Origin: Nitrospira sp.
GTDB taxonomy: Bacteria > Nitrospirota > Nitrospiria > Nitrospirales > Nitrospiraceae
Reading direction: 5' to 3'
DNA length: 10,594 bases
Assembly: GCA_005116795.1 (NCBI GenBank)
Contig: SWDL01000301.1
Coordinates: 1-10,594 of the forward strand
In this document: piece after piece, positions 1 through 7,331 of the stretch
Numbering within the stretch: the first letter of the stretch is position 1
Layout: each line of letters opens with the position of its first letter
The notes under the pieces: generated by a model
Told to the model about the DNA's origin: nothing
Database searches by the model: none
The model's input: the letters and a program-made list of their open reading frames with translations, nothing else
Position numbers and translations under genes: made by a program

Positions 1-981
1 CCCCTTCACCCAAGCATCCATCGAATCAGCCTGGACCTCTATCGACCTTCCGTATCTTTCGCTGCCGCTGTCAGAAACAATGTCTTGAGGCTGAAGCGAC
101 TGCGTCAGGCGATCAAGGCCTCTCAGCCTGATGTCGTGTTGAGTTTCATCGAGACCGTCAATGTCCTCACGTTGGCGGCGAGCCTGGGATTGCAGATACC
201 CATTATTGCCTCTGAGCACACCGATCCCCGTCACCATAAGATTGGGTCCGCATGGGAGGGGTTACGGCGTCTGCTGTACCGGCGAGCCGCCGCGGTTGTG
301 GTGTTGACCGACGGGTTACGGGGGTGGGCGGAGCGGCTTGTCAAGACCAATGCGGTCCATGTGATTCCGAATCCTGTGTCGGTGCCCGCTGTGGAGTCCG
401 ATCGCGGTCCGGATCTGAAACATTCCGGTGGGACGGTCGTGGCGATGGGACGCTTAGGGCCCGAGAAGGGATTCGATCTTCTCCTGAAGGCCTTTGCGCA
501 ATGCGCCGGGAAGCACGTCGATTGGTCCTTGATCATTCTCGGAGAAGGCAGCGAGCGGGAACACTTAGAGTCGTTGGCTGTTCAGCTGGGAATCACAGAT
601 CGTGTGAAGATGCCGGGGCGAATCAAGGATCCTTTTCGGATCCTTCGAAGCGCGGATCTGTTCGTCCTGTCTTCCCGTTACGAAGGGTTCCCCATGGCGC
701 TGGTGGAGGCGATGGCCTGCAAGCTTGCAGTGATTAGCACCGACTTTCCCAGCGGACCACGGGACATTGTCCGTGATGGGACTGATGCCGTCTTGGTCCC
801 TTCTGAGGATGTGGACGCCTTGGCGGCTGCGATGGATCGGTTGATGGAAAATCCAGAAGAGCGCCGCCGCCTCGGGACGCATGCGGGACACATCGTCGAA
901 CGGTTCAGCACCGAGACGATCATGAACATGTGGGATGAGCTCTTGACGTCGTGCGTGGCGGCCGTCGAACCAAGGCATTGA
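1..981 (+). CDS. GT4-family glycosyltransferase, 5'-truncated by the window edge
   Basis: Probably a cytoplasmic retaining glycosyltransferase that moves a sugar from a nucleotide donor onto a growing glycan. The frame is open from base 1 with no stop before TGA at 979-981, so the TTG at 85 is not the true start: the translated bases before it read as a normal protein continuing into the part after it. About 326 residues are visible; the family usually has 350-400, so most of the protein is here and the N-terminal glycine-rich loop is missing. Counting from the edge, a Ser-Glu-His motif is at 71-73, the interdomain Ile-Pro-Asn-Pro at 122-125, the donor-binding Gly-Arg-Leu...Glu-Lys-Gly at 150-157 (Arg151, Lys156), and the EX7E motif at Glu228/Glu236 within YEGFPMALVEAMAC. 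These are Glycos_transf_1 (GT4) hallmarks. Sugar and linkage cannot be told. The stop abuts an ATG at 982, but the next gene probably starts at 1096. Confidence 0.93.
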   Translation, partial: PLHPSIHRISLDLYRPSVSFAAAVRNNVLRLKRLRQAIKASQPDVVLSFIETVNVLTLAASLGLQIPIIASEHTDPRHHKIGSAWEGLRRLLYRRAAAVVVLTDGLRGWAERLVKTNAVHVIPNPVSVPAVESDRGPDLKHSGGTVVAMGRLGPEKGFDLLLKAFAQCAGKHVDWSLIILGEGSEREHLESLAVQLGITDRVKMPGRIKDPFRILRSADLFVLSSRYEGFPMALVEAMACKLAVISTDFPSGPRDIVRDGTDAVLVPSEDVDALAAAMDRLMENPEERRRLGTHAGHIVERFSTETIMNMWDELLTSCVAAVEPRH

Positions 982-1095
982 ATGCGGCACGCACAATTCG
1001 CGACGAGAACCGGCGACGCAAGCGTAGGAACGCAGGATCAGGGGGTGTCGGCTGGTGGAGTGGAAGCGCTGCGTGAAGCACGATCGGGGCAGAGG

Positions 1096-2256
1096 ATGAA
1101 AATCATTTTTCTCATACGGTCACTCGGCTATGGGGGCGCTGAACGGCAACTGATTCTCCTTGCCAAAGGGCTTCACGCACGCCGGCATGACGTGGTGGTG
1201 TCGGTCTTCTACTCAGGCGGCCCCTTGGAAAAGGAATTGCGGGACGCGGGGATCCGGATCCGTCCGTTGAACAAGACGGGGCGTTGGGATGTGCCGGGCT
1301 TTCTGTTCCGCATGGCCAAAGTCCTTCGGGAGGAGCGCCCGGAGATCGTGCACGGCTATCTCCCCGATCCCAACCTCGTGACCGCGGTCCTGAAGCCCTT
1401 CTTTCCCGCGATCAAGATTGTCTGGGGCGTCCGGAGCGCCCGGCTCGATTGGCAACAGTGCGATTGGCTGGCGAGGGCGAATTTCAAGCTGAGCTGCCGG
1501 CTGTCGGGGCTTGCGGATGCCATCATTGCGAATTCTCACGCCGGGCGCGCCTACCATATCACCTCGGGTTATCCGGCGGAAAAGATGCTGGTGATTCCTA
1601 ACGGGATCGACACGGAGCGATTTCGCCCCGCCCCCACCCTGAGAGAGAGAACGCGATCGGCCTGGGGTATCTCGACCGGCGAGAGCCTCATCGGGCTGGT
1701 GGGACGGCTGGATCCCCAAAAGGACCATCCGAACTTCCTTAGAGCGGCCTCGCTGGTGGCCCGGAGGCGGGAGCGCGTGCGGTTTGTTTGTGTCGGGGAC
1801 GGTCCGGACGAGTACCGGATGCGCCTACAGGCCTTGGCGAGGAGCGAAGGTCTGGACGGACGCCTGCTGTGGATGCCGAATCCCCCGGACATGCCGGCCG
1901 TGTACAACGCGTTGGACGTCACCGTCAGTTGTTCATTTGGCGAGGGACTGCCCAACGTCGTCGGCGAAGCGATGGCTTGCGGGGTGCCCTGTGTCGTCAC
2001 CGATGTGGGGGATTCGGCGTGGGTGGTCGGCGACGTCGGCGAGGTCGTCCCGCCGCGGAACCCCCTGGCGCTCGCGAAGGCGATCGAGAAGGTGTTGGCC
2101 GAGGGCCGAGGCGATTCCTCCGCGATCCGATCACGCGTCATGGCTCACCTGTCGGTCGATCGGTTGGTCGCCGATACCGAGCGGGTGCTGAAGGACGTCT
2201 ACCAGCAGCCTCGGCCGTCTGTCTGGGGATGGATGCATCCAAGGTCCGCTTCATAA
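1096..2256 (+). CDS. GT4-family glycosyltransferase
   Basis: Predicted retaining glycosyltransferase with two Rossmann-like domains (GT-B fold), acting at the cytoplasmic face of the membrane. From ATG 1096 the protein has 386 residues, a normal length. It opens with MKIIFLIRSLGYGGAERQL, the typical first beta strand and Gly-Gly-Ala-Glu loop of GT4 enzymes. Further motifs are Asn-Gly-Ile-Asp at 169-172, Gly-Arg-Leu-Asp-Pro-Gln-Lys at 203-209 (Arg204 and Lys209 fit the donor-phosphate contacts) and EX7E at Glu283/Glu291 in GEGLPNVVGEAMACG. The frame is open back to ATG 982, directly after the previous stop, which would add 38 residues of low-complexity, non-family sequence; GGGG at 1086-1089, six bases before 1096, and the family N-terminus favour 1096. 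The C-terminal half closely resembles that of the GT4 gene at 5087-6322, including TDVGD and VVPPRNP. Specificity unknown. Confidence 0.92.
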   Translation: MKIIFLIRSLGYGGAERQLILLAKGLHARRHDVVVSVFYSGGPLEKELRDAGIRIRPLNKTGRWDVPGFLFRMAKVLREERPEIVHGYLPDPNLVTAVLKPFFPAIKIVWGVRSARLDWQQCDWLARANFKLSCRLSGLADAIIANSHAGRAYHITSGYPAEKMLVIPNGIDTERFRPAPTLRERTRSAWGISTGESLIGLVGRLDPQKDHPNFLRAASLVARRRERVRFVCVGDGPDEYRMRLQALARSEGLDGRLLWMPNPPDMPAVYNALDVTVSCSFGEGLPNVVGEAMACGVPCVVTDVGDSAWVVGDVGEVVPPRNPLALAKAIEKVLAEGRGDSSAIRSRVMAHLSVDRLVADTERVLKDVYQQPRPSVWGWMHPRSAS

Positions 2257-2334
2257 GACCGAGCAACGTCGCGACGAATCGCCCCCTGCCCGGCCTGCAG
2301 ACCTGAATGTCTGAATACCGTCGCGCCGTCGGTC

Positions 2335-2370
2335 GTCGCCCCTTTCTCTCCCACCGGCAGAAGGGGCGAC
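2335..2370 (+). other. GC-rich hairpin between the glycosyltransferase and ligase genes
   Basis: The arm GTCGCCCCTT (2335-2344) is the perfect reverse complement of AAGGGGCGAC (2361-2370), separated by 16 bases. The 10-base stem lies in the 175-base gap between the GT4 gene and the O-antigen ligase-like gene. No T-run follows on either strand, so it does not look like an ordinary intrinsic terminator. It could slow or partly stop transcription, protect an mRNA end, or have no function. Confidence 0.4.
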
Positions 2371-2431
2371 TCACTCCCCCATACTCCGGGATGATGCCGG
2401 ACGCTCAGGCGCGGCGGTCCTGTCCCGGTCG

Positions 2432-3667
2432 ATGTCCCCGAGAATCAGTCGAAGGCGGTCACGATTCCGAACACCCTTTATTGATATGGCGATCTACCGG
2501 CAGGCCATCATTGTGCTCTCCGCCGCCTTCGGCTTCGCTCAGGCGGGGACCTTCTTCGATGTGACGCATATTCAATGGGCGACCGGTCTGTTCATCTTGG
2601 CGCTCCCGGTCCTTTTCAAGGCGATCCGCGGATCGGACGTGTTGCACTCGCCGGTCATGCTGTGGTGTTACGGCTTTATCTGGTTCAGTTTCGCCTGGTT
2701 TTTTCTCTCCTCGCAATCCGAGGTGGCCTGGGCCGATGTGCGCTTGAGGTGTTTCGGCGTCCTCCTCATCGTCAGCTTTCTCATGGTGTTCTGGGACCCC
2801 GACGCCGTTCGCTTCGCCCGATACGCGGTCGCAGCCTGCGTGATATTCGGCGTCGTGGTCAATGTCTATGAGCTCTTCGTCCCCAAGGCCTTCAGCAAAC
2901 TCCCCGGCCGTTCGGCCGGATTCTACGGGGATCCCAATATGTCGGCCGAGATGTTGGTGCTCGGGATGATCGTCAGCGTGACCCTCCTACCGTCCCGATG
3001 GCGGGGGTTGTTCGTCCTGACGACCGGTATCGGGGTCGGCCTGACCATCTCCCGGTCGGGGATTCTGAGTTGGCTCATCGCGAGCGCGGCCTTGATGGCA
3101 TTGCGGAAGGTCCGGGTCCAAGAACTCCTCGTGACGGGGTTGGTGGTGATGACGGTGGTTGCCCTCGGCTTCATAGCGAGGGGGGATGAATTGTTAACGA
3201 CGCTGCAACGGAGCGGGACGATCAATAAGGACGTCCTTGAACGACTCGATTGGTTTGCGGATCCCACCGGGGTCTCCGACAACTCGAGCTGGGCCCGGCG
3301 GGGCCTCGTGATCCAAGCCTGGGACAAGATCGCCGAGCGGCCGTGGTTCGGCAATGGAACCGGGACGTCTCGGGAAGTCGTGTACGAGGGAACGCATAAC
3401 CAGTACCTCGCCCATATGCAGGACCACGGGCTCCTGGGCATGATGATCGTGCCTCTGCTCACCCTCGCGGTGGCCTGGCGGGCAAGCGGAGAAGCTCGGC
3501 TGCTCGCCGCGATCTTCGGCGCGGTGGTGATCTGGCAAGGCTTCTTTACCCATAACATTCTCGATCATCCGCCGCGGCTGTTGCTCTGTGCGTTGATGGC
3601 CGCGATCGTGTGGATCAGCCGAACCTCCGCGATTGATCACAGTCTCTCGGTCCCTACGGGAGCGTGA
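2432..3667 (+). CDS. O-antigen ligase / Wzy-type polymerase-like membrane protein
   Basis: Polytopic inner-membrane protein of the Wzy_C (WaaL/Wzy/RfaL) superfamily, whose members transfer lipid-linked glycan to lipid A core or protein, or polymerise repeat units at the periplasmic face. It has 411 residues with about ten hydrophobic segments (for example around 24-40, 50-64, 76-93, 107-121, 131-150, 172-187, 192-206, 232-248, 335-349, 357-375 and 383-396). The family pattern is visible: Arg160...Gly163...Asp167-Pro-Asn, Ser207-Arg-Ser-Gly, then a periplasmic loop with Arg290, Trp297, Arg303-Pro-Trp-Phe-Gly-Asn-Gly-Thr-Gly and His322-Asn-Gln-Tyr-Leu followed by Asp-His-Gly-Leu-Leu-Gly. Ligase and polymerase cannot be told apart from sequence alone; some relatives are protein glycosyltransferases. 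The start is uncertain: neither ATG 2432 nor in-frame ATG 2486 has a clear ribosome site, and 2486 would remove 18 basic residues before the first helix. The TGA at 3665-3667 overlaps a GTG at 3664. Confidence 0.88.
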   Translation: MSPRISRRRSRFRTPFIDMAIYRQAIIVLSAAFGFAQAGTFFDVTHIQWATGLFILALPVLFKAIRGSDVLHSPVMLWCYGFIWFSFAWFFLSSQSEVAWADVRLRCFGVLLIVSFLMVFWDPDAVRFARYAVAACVIFGVVVNVYELFVPKAFSKLPGRSAGFYGDPNMSAEMLVLGMIVSVTLLPSRWRGLFVLTTGIGVGLTISRSGILSWLIASAALMALRKVRVQELLVTGLVVMTVVALGFIARGDELLTTLQRSGTINKDVLERLDWFADPTGVSDNSSWARRGLVIQAWDKIAERPWFGNGTGTSREVVYEGTHNQYLAHMQDHGLLGMMIVPLLTLAVAWRASGEARLLAAIFGAVVIWQGFFTHNILDHPPRLLLCALMAAIVWISRTSAIDHSLSVPTGA

Positions 3668-3772
3668 CAGGGCGAACGGATCCGACAAACCAAGCGGGCG
3701 GTCGATCAATACAACACGGCGAACCGTCGGCGGTGGCGGCGGAGCAACCTGGGGCTGATCCTCGTCGGGCTC

Positions 3773-4942
3773 GTGGTCGCCCTGGCGGTGAGCGAACTCG
3801 GGTTGAGACTGACAGGCATCGGGTATCCGAGCTTCTATCAGCCGGACCATGACCTGGGAGCCTCCCTGCGTCCTGGCGCGGAGGGCTGGTGGAACCGTGA
3901 AGGCCACGCGTACGTCACAGTCAACGGGGCGGGGCTGCGTGATCGGGATCATCCCACGCGGAAACCGCCCGGCACGTTTCGCATCGCGGTCCTGGGCGAT
4001 TCATTCGCGGAGGCGGCCCAGGTGTCGATGGAGGAAGCCTTCTGGTCCGTGCTCGAACGGGAGCTGGCGGGATGTCCGCGCCTGAGCGGACGCCGTCCGG
4101 AGGTTATCAATTTTGGCGTCTCCGGATATGGCACGGCGCAGGAACTCCTGCTGTTTCGGCACCGCGCTCGCCGGTATGACCCCGACTTGGTCCTCCTTGC
4201 GTTCTTTACGGGGAACGACGTCCGGAATAATCCCTTTGCGCTGGAAGGGGATGATCTCAAGCCCTACTTCGTCCTCCAGGACCACGAGCTACGGCCCGAT
4301 TTCCATTTCCGCGAGTCCCCGGCCTTCCGCGCGGCGCAGACGAAGACGGCACAGTGGAAGCACTGGATCCTCAATCAATTTCGAGTCTACCAAGTCTTTG
4401 ATGAAGCCAGACGGATCGTGCGGGCGAGGATGCGCGAGGCTCTCGATCCCGGTGAGGCCGGATCCGCGGGGAATCCGAACCCATGGAAGAGCTTCGCGGA
4501 AGGCGGGCTGGACGCGTTGGTGTATCGAGAGCCTCGTCACCCGGACTGGAAGGAAGCCTGGGAGATTACCGAACGTCTATTGGTGCGCATGAGAGATGAA
4601 GTCAAAGAACAGGGCGCGGAGTTCCTGGTCGTGACGTTGAGCAGTGCGCCGCAGGTGCATCCCGATCCGAGGGGGCGCCGGAACCTGGCCGATCACCTAG
4701 GCGTGCCGAATCTGCTCTATCCGGACCATCGGATTCAAGCTCTCGGGACACGCGAAGACTTCCCGGTGTTCACGCTTGCCCCGCTATTGGAGCGCTACGC
4801 GGAGGCCCATCAGGAATTTCTCCATTTCACGAGATCCGGCGTCGGCACCGGCCACTGGAACAGGGAGGGACATCGTCTCGCGGGAGAACTGATCGCCCAG
4901 AAAGTGTGCGCGAACCTCCCGACGACGCCCCTTCGTTCGTAG
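3773..4942 (+). CDS. membrane-anchored SGNH hydrolase / acyltransferase-like protein (start unresolved)
   Basis: Predicted GDSL/SGNH-fold protein; in polysaccharide loci such proteins often acetylate or deacetylate glycans in the periplasm. Numbering from GTG 3773 (389 residues): block I Gly-Asp-Ser-Phe at 75-78 with likely nucleophile Ser77, block II GVSG at 115-118, block III Gly-Asn-Asp at 147-149, and a C-terminal His361-Trp-Asn...Gly-His. The residue three before His361 is Gly, not the Asp of the classical DxxH pair. GTG 3773 cannot be the natural start, since it lies inside a hydrophobic helix. The same frame is open upstream to the TGA at 3665-3667 and reads as a basic stretch (Asn-Arg-Arg-Arg-Trp-Arg-Arg from 3722) plus the first half of the helix, matching the anchor of the SGNH gene at 9493. 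No ATG, GTG or TTG occurs in that extension, so a frameshift from GTG 3664, a rare start codon or a sequence error is likely. Substrate unknown. Confidence 0.85.
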   Translation: MVALAVSELGLRLTGIGYPSFYQPDHDLGASLRPGAEGWWNREGHAYVTVNGAGLRDRDHPTRKPPGTFRIAVLGDSFAEAAQVSMEEAFWSVLERELAGCPRLSGRRPEVINFGVSGYGTAQELLLFRHRARRYDPDLVLLAFFTGNDVRNNPFALEGDDLKPYFVLQDHELRPDFHFRESPAFRAAQTKTAQWKHWILNQFRVYQVFDEARRIVRARMREALDPGEAGSAGNPNPWKSFAEGGLDALVYREPRHPDWKEAWEITERLLVRMRDEVKEQGAEFLVVTLSSAPQVHPDPRGRRNLADHLGVPNLLYPDHRIQALGTREDFPVFTLAPLLERYAEAHQEFLHFTRSGVGTGHWNREGHRLAGELIAQKVCANLPTTPLRS

Positions 4943-5076
4943 GTGACGAGACACCGTTCGTTGTGTTGTCGGCATGGCGTGGAGGGCGGCCGACGGGGCG
5001 AACACAGGGCGCCTTGGACGCGATGACCATCGAGGTCAACGAGGCGCTCTTCACAATGGTTATCCACACAAGGTAC

Positions 5077-5081
5077 GGAGG
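5077..5081 (+). promoter_or_regulatory. ribosome binding site that places the start of the third glycosyltransferase gene
   Basis: GGAGG lies five bases before GTG 5087. It overlaps the other in-frame GTG at 5081, which is served only by a weak AAGG at 5070-5073. This favours 5087 over 5081; ATG 5114 and ATG 5150 have no comparable site. Confidence 0.6.
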
Positions 5082-5086
5082 TGCGT

Positions 5087-6322
5087 GTGAATCCTGTCCA
5101 AACCCCGAACGTGATGACGCTGAAGGGATTACGCGCTCCGCGGGTCGCGATGAACGGTGAAGCAGCCACGCGGAAGCCGATATCCCTGGTCTGCCTGATC
5201 AACGCCCTTGGCACGGGTGGGGCCGAATCGATGCTCTACCGGTTGTTGGCGAACCTGGATCGCGCGCAGTTCAGGGTTCGGGTGATTTCGCTGATCGACA
5301 TCATGGAGCCCTTTGGGCCGAAGATCCGCGCGTTAGGGATTCCTGTCGACACGCTCGGGATGCGCCGGGGAATTCCGAACCCCTTCTATGCGTGGCGGCT
5401 GGCTCGATGGCTTCGAGAAGACCCGCCCGATGTGATGCAGACGTGGCAGTACCATTCCGATCTGATCGGCGGCCTCGCGTCTCGGATGGTCGGGAGGATT
5501 CCGCTGGTCTGGGGGATCCGCCATAGCGATCATCGTCCGGGCGTCAGCAAGCGACTCACCCTGCTGACGATGAACCTCTGCGCCAAGCTCTCTCACTGGT
5601 TGCCGGATCGGATCATCTGTTGTTCGGAAGCCTCGCGACGCCTGCATCTGGAAGTCGGTTACGCGCCCGAGAAGATGGTCGTCATTCCCAATGGCTATGA
5701 CCTGGAGGCGTACCGGCCTGATCCTGCCGCGCGGGGTGGGGTCTTCAAGGAGCTCGACATTCCGGAGGGCGCATGTGTGATCGGGATGGCTGGGCGGTTC
5801 GACCCTCAGAAAGACTATCGAAATTTCATTCAGGCAGCCGCTGCGCTGCACCGGTCCCGTCCGGATGCCTACTACGTTTTGTGCGGCCCCGATGTGACGT
5901 GGGGTAACGGTCAACTGAAGACTTGCATCGCGGAAGCCGGCCTTCAAGATCGGTTCCGGTTGCTGGGAAGGCGCAGCGATATCCCCCGACTCTTCGCAGC
6001 GCTCGACATCGCCGCCTTATCCTCTTCCTACGGGGAAGGGTTTCCCAACGTCGTCGGCGAGGCCATGAGTTGCGGCGTTCCCTGCGCCGTGACGGATGTG
6101 GGAGATGCCGCGCTGATCGTGGGAGAAACCGGGCGGGTCGTGCCTCCCCGCAACCCGGCGGCTTTGGCGGAAGCCTGGCGGCAGCTCATGGATCTCGGGC
6201 CGGAAGGGCGGGCTCGCTTGGGCATCGCGGCCCGGCAGCGGATCACAGATCATTATGACTTGCCGCAGATCGTGCATCGGTTCCAGAGCCTGTTTCTGGA
6301 ATTGGCCCGCCCCACGGCGTAG
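5087..6322 (+). CDS. GT4-family glycosyltransferase
   Basis: Predicted cytoplasmic GT-B glycosyltransferase, 411 residues from GTG 5087. After an unusual leader of about 29 residues, the first beta strand and loop read ISLVCLINALGTGGAESML, the GT4 N-terminus. Later come Ile-Pro-Asn-Gly near the domain junction, Gly-Arg-Phe-Asp-Pro-Gln-Lys (donor-phosphate contacts) and the EX7E motif at Glu317/Glu325 in GEGFPNVVGEAMSCG. The tail shares GVPC-VTDVGD and VVPPRNP with the GT4 gene at 1096-2256, so the two look like paralogues of one subfamily, probably with different acceptors. The strong GGAGG favours GTG 5087; ATG 5150 would give a more typical, shorter N-terminus. It follows the first SGNH gene after 144 bases in which no gene or clear promoter was seen, and ends 13 bases before the next start. 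Sugar specificity is not predictable. Confidence 0.92.
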   Translation: MNPVQTPNVMTLKGLRAPRVAMNGEAATRKPISLVCLINALGTGGAESMLYRLLANLDRAQFRVRVISLIDIMEPFGPKIRALGIPVDTLGMRRGIPNPFYAWRLARWLREDPPDVMQTWQYHSDLIGGLASRMVGRIPLVWGIRHSDHRPGVSKRLTLLTMNLCAKLSHWLPDRIICCSEASRRLHLEVGYAPEKMVVIPNGYDLEAYRPDPAARGGVFKELDIPEGACVIGMAGRFDPQKDYRNFIQAAAALHRSRPDAYYVLCGPDVTWGNGQLKTCIAEAGLQDRFRLLGRRSDIPRLFAALDIAALSSSYGEGFPNVVGEAMSCGVPCAVTDVGDAALIVGETGRVVPPRNPAALAEAWRQLMDLGPEGRARLGIAARQRITDHYDLPQIVHRFQSLFLELARPTA

Positions 6323-6335
6323 GGGACGGGACGTC

Positions 6336-7331
6336 ATGGCACGTCATTGGAGACAAGGTGTGATCGGCATGATCCCCACCGCCAAACAGCTTTTCCTCCC
6401 GGCCGACTCGGCCTGTCCCGAGACGCCGACGGTCCGTGATGAGATGGAGAAGAAGTTCTTTGGATTTATCAGGCTCCGCAACGGCGTATCAAAGACCACA
6501 GAAATCCACCGCATGGCCGACGTCGATCGCGCCGTGATCGCCGTATGCGCGCGGGTGGGACTTGCGTCCACGTCCGTTCTCGATGTGGCGGTCTCCTCAG
6601 GGATCTCGACCTGTGAGTGGTTGGAGTCATTACAAGAAGCCGGGTTTCATCCGGAGATGACCGCGACCGACTTGTGCATGCACGCCTATCTGGTCCGGCT
6701 CTTTCCGGGATGCGATGCCCTGGTCGATCGAGAAGGATATCCTCTCCAGTTCGATTTCTGCGGGATTGCTCTCAGGCCTTGGTCGCCGCGGCGGTACTAC
6801 ATCCTGGGAAACTACTTTTGGACGTCGTGTTACCGGGCCCTGTTCGCGCGGATCGCGGACCGACTCGGATTGTTCGAACGCCTCCGAGCCTTGCATGGTC
6901 ACGCCCCGGCGCCTGACGATCCCGTCATCACGGCGAAGGTTCAGTTAGTCACGCGGCGGCTTCGGAACCACAAGGACATTGAATTGCTCGATGATGACAT
7001 CTTTCAGCCGACCTCTGCGTCTCTGCTCCGCCGGTTTGACGTGGTCCGGGCCGCCAATATCCTGAATCTCGACTACTTTTCCGCGCAACAGTTGCGCGAA
7101 GGGGTGGCGCATCTCCGTGAACGCTTGACGGGGCCGGGAGCCTTCCTGGTGATCGTTCGTACGGAACATGACGGGTTCAACCATGGCAGTCTCTTTCGTC
7201 TCAATGAGAACCGCTCATTCTCGCTCCTACAACGAGTGGGGAGGGGCTCCGAGATCGAAGACATGGTGCTGACCCTCTCCGCCGCGCCTGCGGTGCCCGC
7301 GATGCCCGCAGAACGTTGGTGTGCCTCATGA
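6336..7331 (+). CDS. methyltransferase-like protein, divergent class I SAM fold
   Basis: Not recognised as a named family. It has 331 residues from ATG 6336, with AGGGGA at 6321-6326 nine bases upstream, overlapping the stop of the GT4 gene; a second ATG at 6369 is possible. The order of motifs suggests a Rossmann methyltransferase: motif I-like Val-Leu-Asp83-Val-Ala-Val-Ser-Ser-Gly-Ile-Ser, a second strand ending Ala-Thr-Asp112-Leu-Cys, an acidic Leu-Leu-Asp-Asp-Asp-Ile-Phe before a fourth strand Phe-Asp235-Val-Val-Arg-Ala-Ala-Asn241, and a closing Leu-Thr-Gly-Pro-Gly-Ala-Phe-Leu-Val-Ile-Val. This resembles CheR-like enzymes more than the canonical GxGxG type. Between Asp112 and the fourth strand is a roughly 100-residue insert with an aromatic, basic, possibly membrane-touching stretch (Arg-Pro-Trp-Ser...Tyr-Tyr-Ile-Leu...Tyr-Phe-Trp). 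Its place in the locus suggests glycan modification, which is inference. Its TGA overlaps the ATG of the small ORF at 7328 by four bases. Confidence 0.78.
   Translation: MARHWRQGVIGMIPTAKQLFLPADSACPETPTVRDEMEKKFFGFIRLRNGVSKTTEIHRMADVDRAVIAVCARVGLASTSVLDVAVSSGISTCEWLESLQEAGFHPEMTATDLCMHAYLVRLFPGCDALVDREGYPLQFDFCGIALRPWSPRRYYILGNYFWTSCYRALFARIADRLGLFERLRALHGHAPAPDDPVITAKVQLVTRRLRNHKDIELLDDDIFQPTSASLLRRFDVVRAANILNLDYFSAQQLREGVAHLRERLTGPGAFLVIVRTEHDGFNHGSLFRLNENRSFSLLQRVGRGSEIEDMVLTLSAAPAVPAMPAERWCAS

Noticed and set aside
625..645. Inverted repeat AAGGATCC / GGATCCTT with a five-base loop
   Set aside because: Lies inside the first glycosyltransferase gene and encodes an ordinary stretch of the protein; an 8-base stem is easily explained by chance and codon choice.
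982..1095. In-frame ATG at 982 as the start of the second glycosyltransferase gene, directly after the previous stop
   Set aside because: It would add 38 residues unlike any GT4 N-terminus; ATG 1096 gives the exact family start and has a GGGG upstream. Coupled initiation at 982 cannot be fully excluded.
1250..1261. 12-base palindrome GGATCCGGATCC
   Set aside because: Inside a coding region (Gly-Ile-Arg-Ile-Arg), single copy, no partner sites.
2267..2276. 10-base palindrome CGTCGCGACG just after the second glycosyltransferase gene
   Set aside because: Short, single copy and GC-rich; no nearby promoter that would make it an operator.
1788..2306. 172-codon ORF on the + strand overlapping the second glycosyltransferase gene
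   Set aside because: Arg- and Gly-rich shadow in another frame of a gene with clear motifs; typical of GC-rich DNA.
3664..3852. 62-codon ORF from GTG 3664
   Set aside because: Its product beyond the first codons has no family features and runs in the wrong frame through the SGNH gene. The GTG itself may still be the original start of that gene, as discussed in the findings.
3194..3952. 252-codon ORF on the - strand across the ligase and SGNH genes
   Set aside because: Pro/Arg-rich composition, no motifs, and it opposes two well-supported genes.
5041..5075. Promoter-like TTCACA ... TATCCA before the third glycosyltransferase gene
   Set aside because: The spacing between the boxes is only a few bases, far below the usual 16-18, and the matches are weak.
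4906..5160. 84-codon ORF on the + strand in the gap before the third glycosyltransferase gene
   Set aside because: It overlaps the ends of both neighbours, has no ribosome site and no recognisable features.
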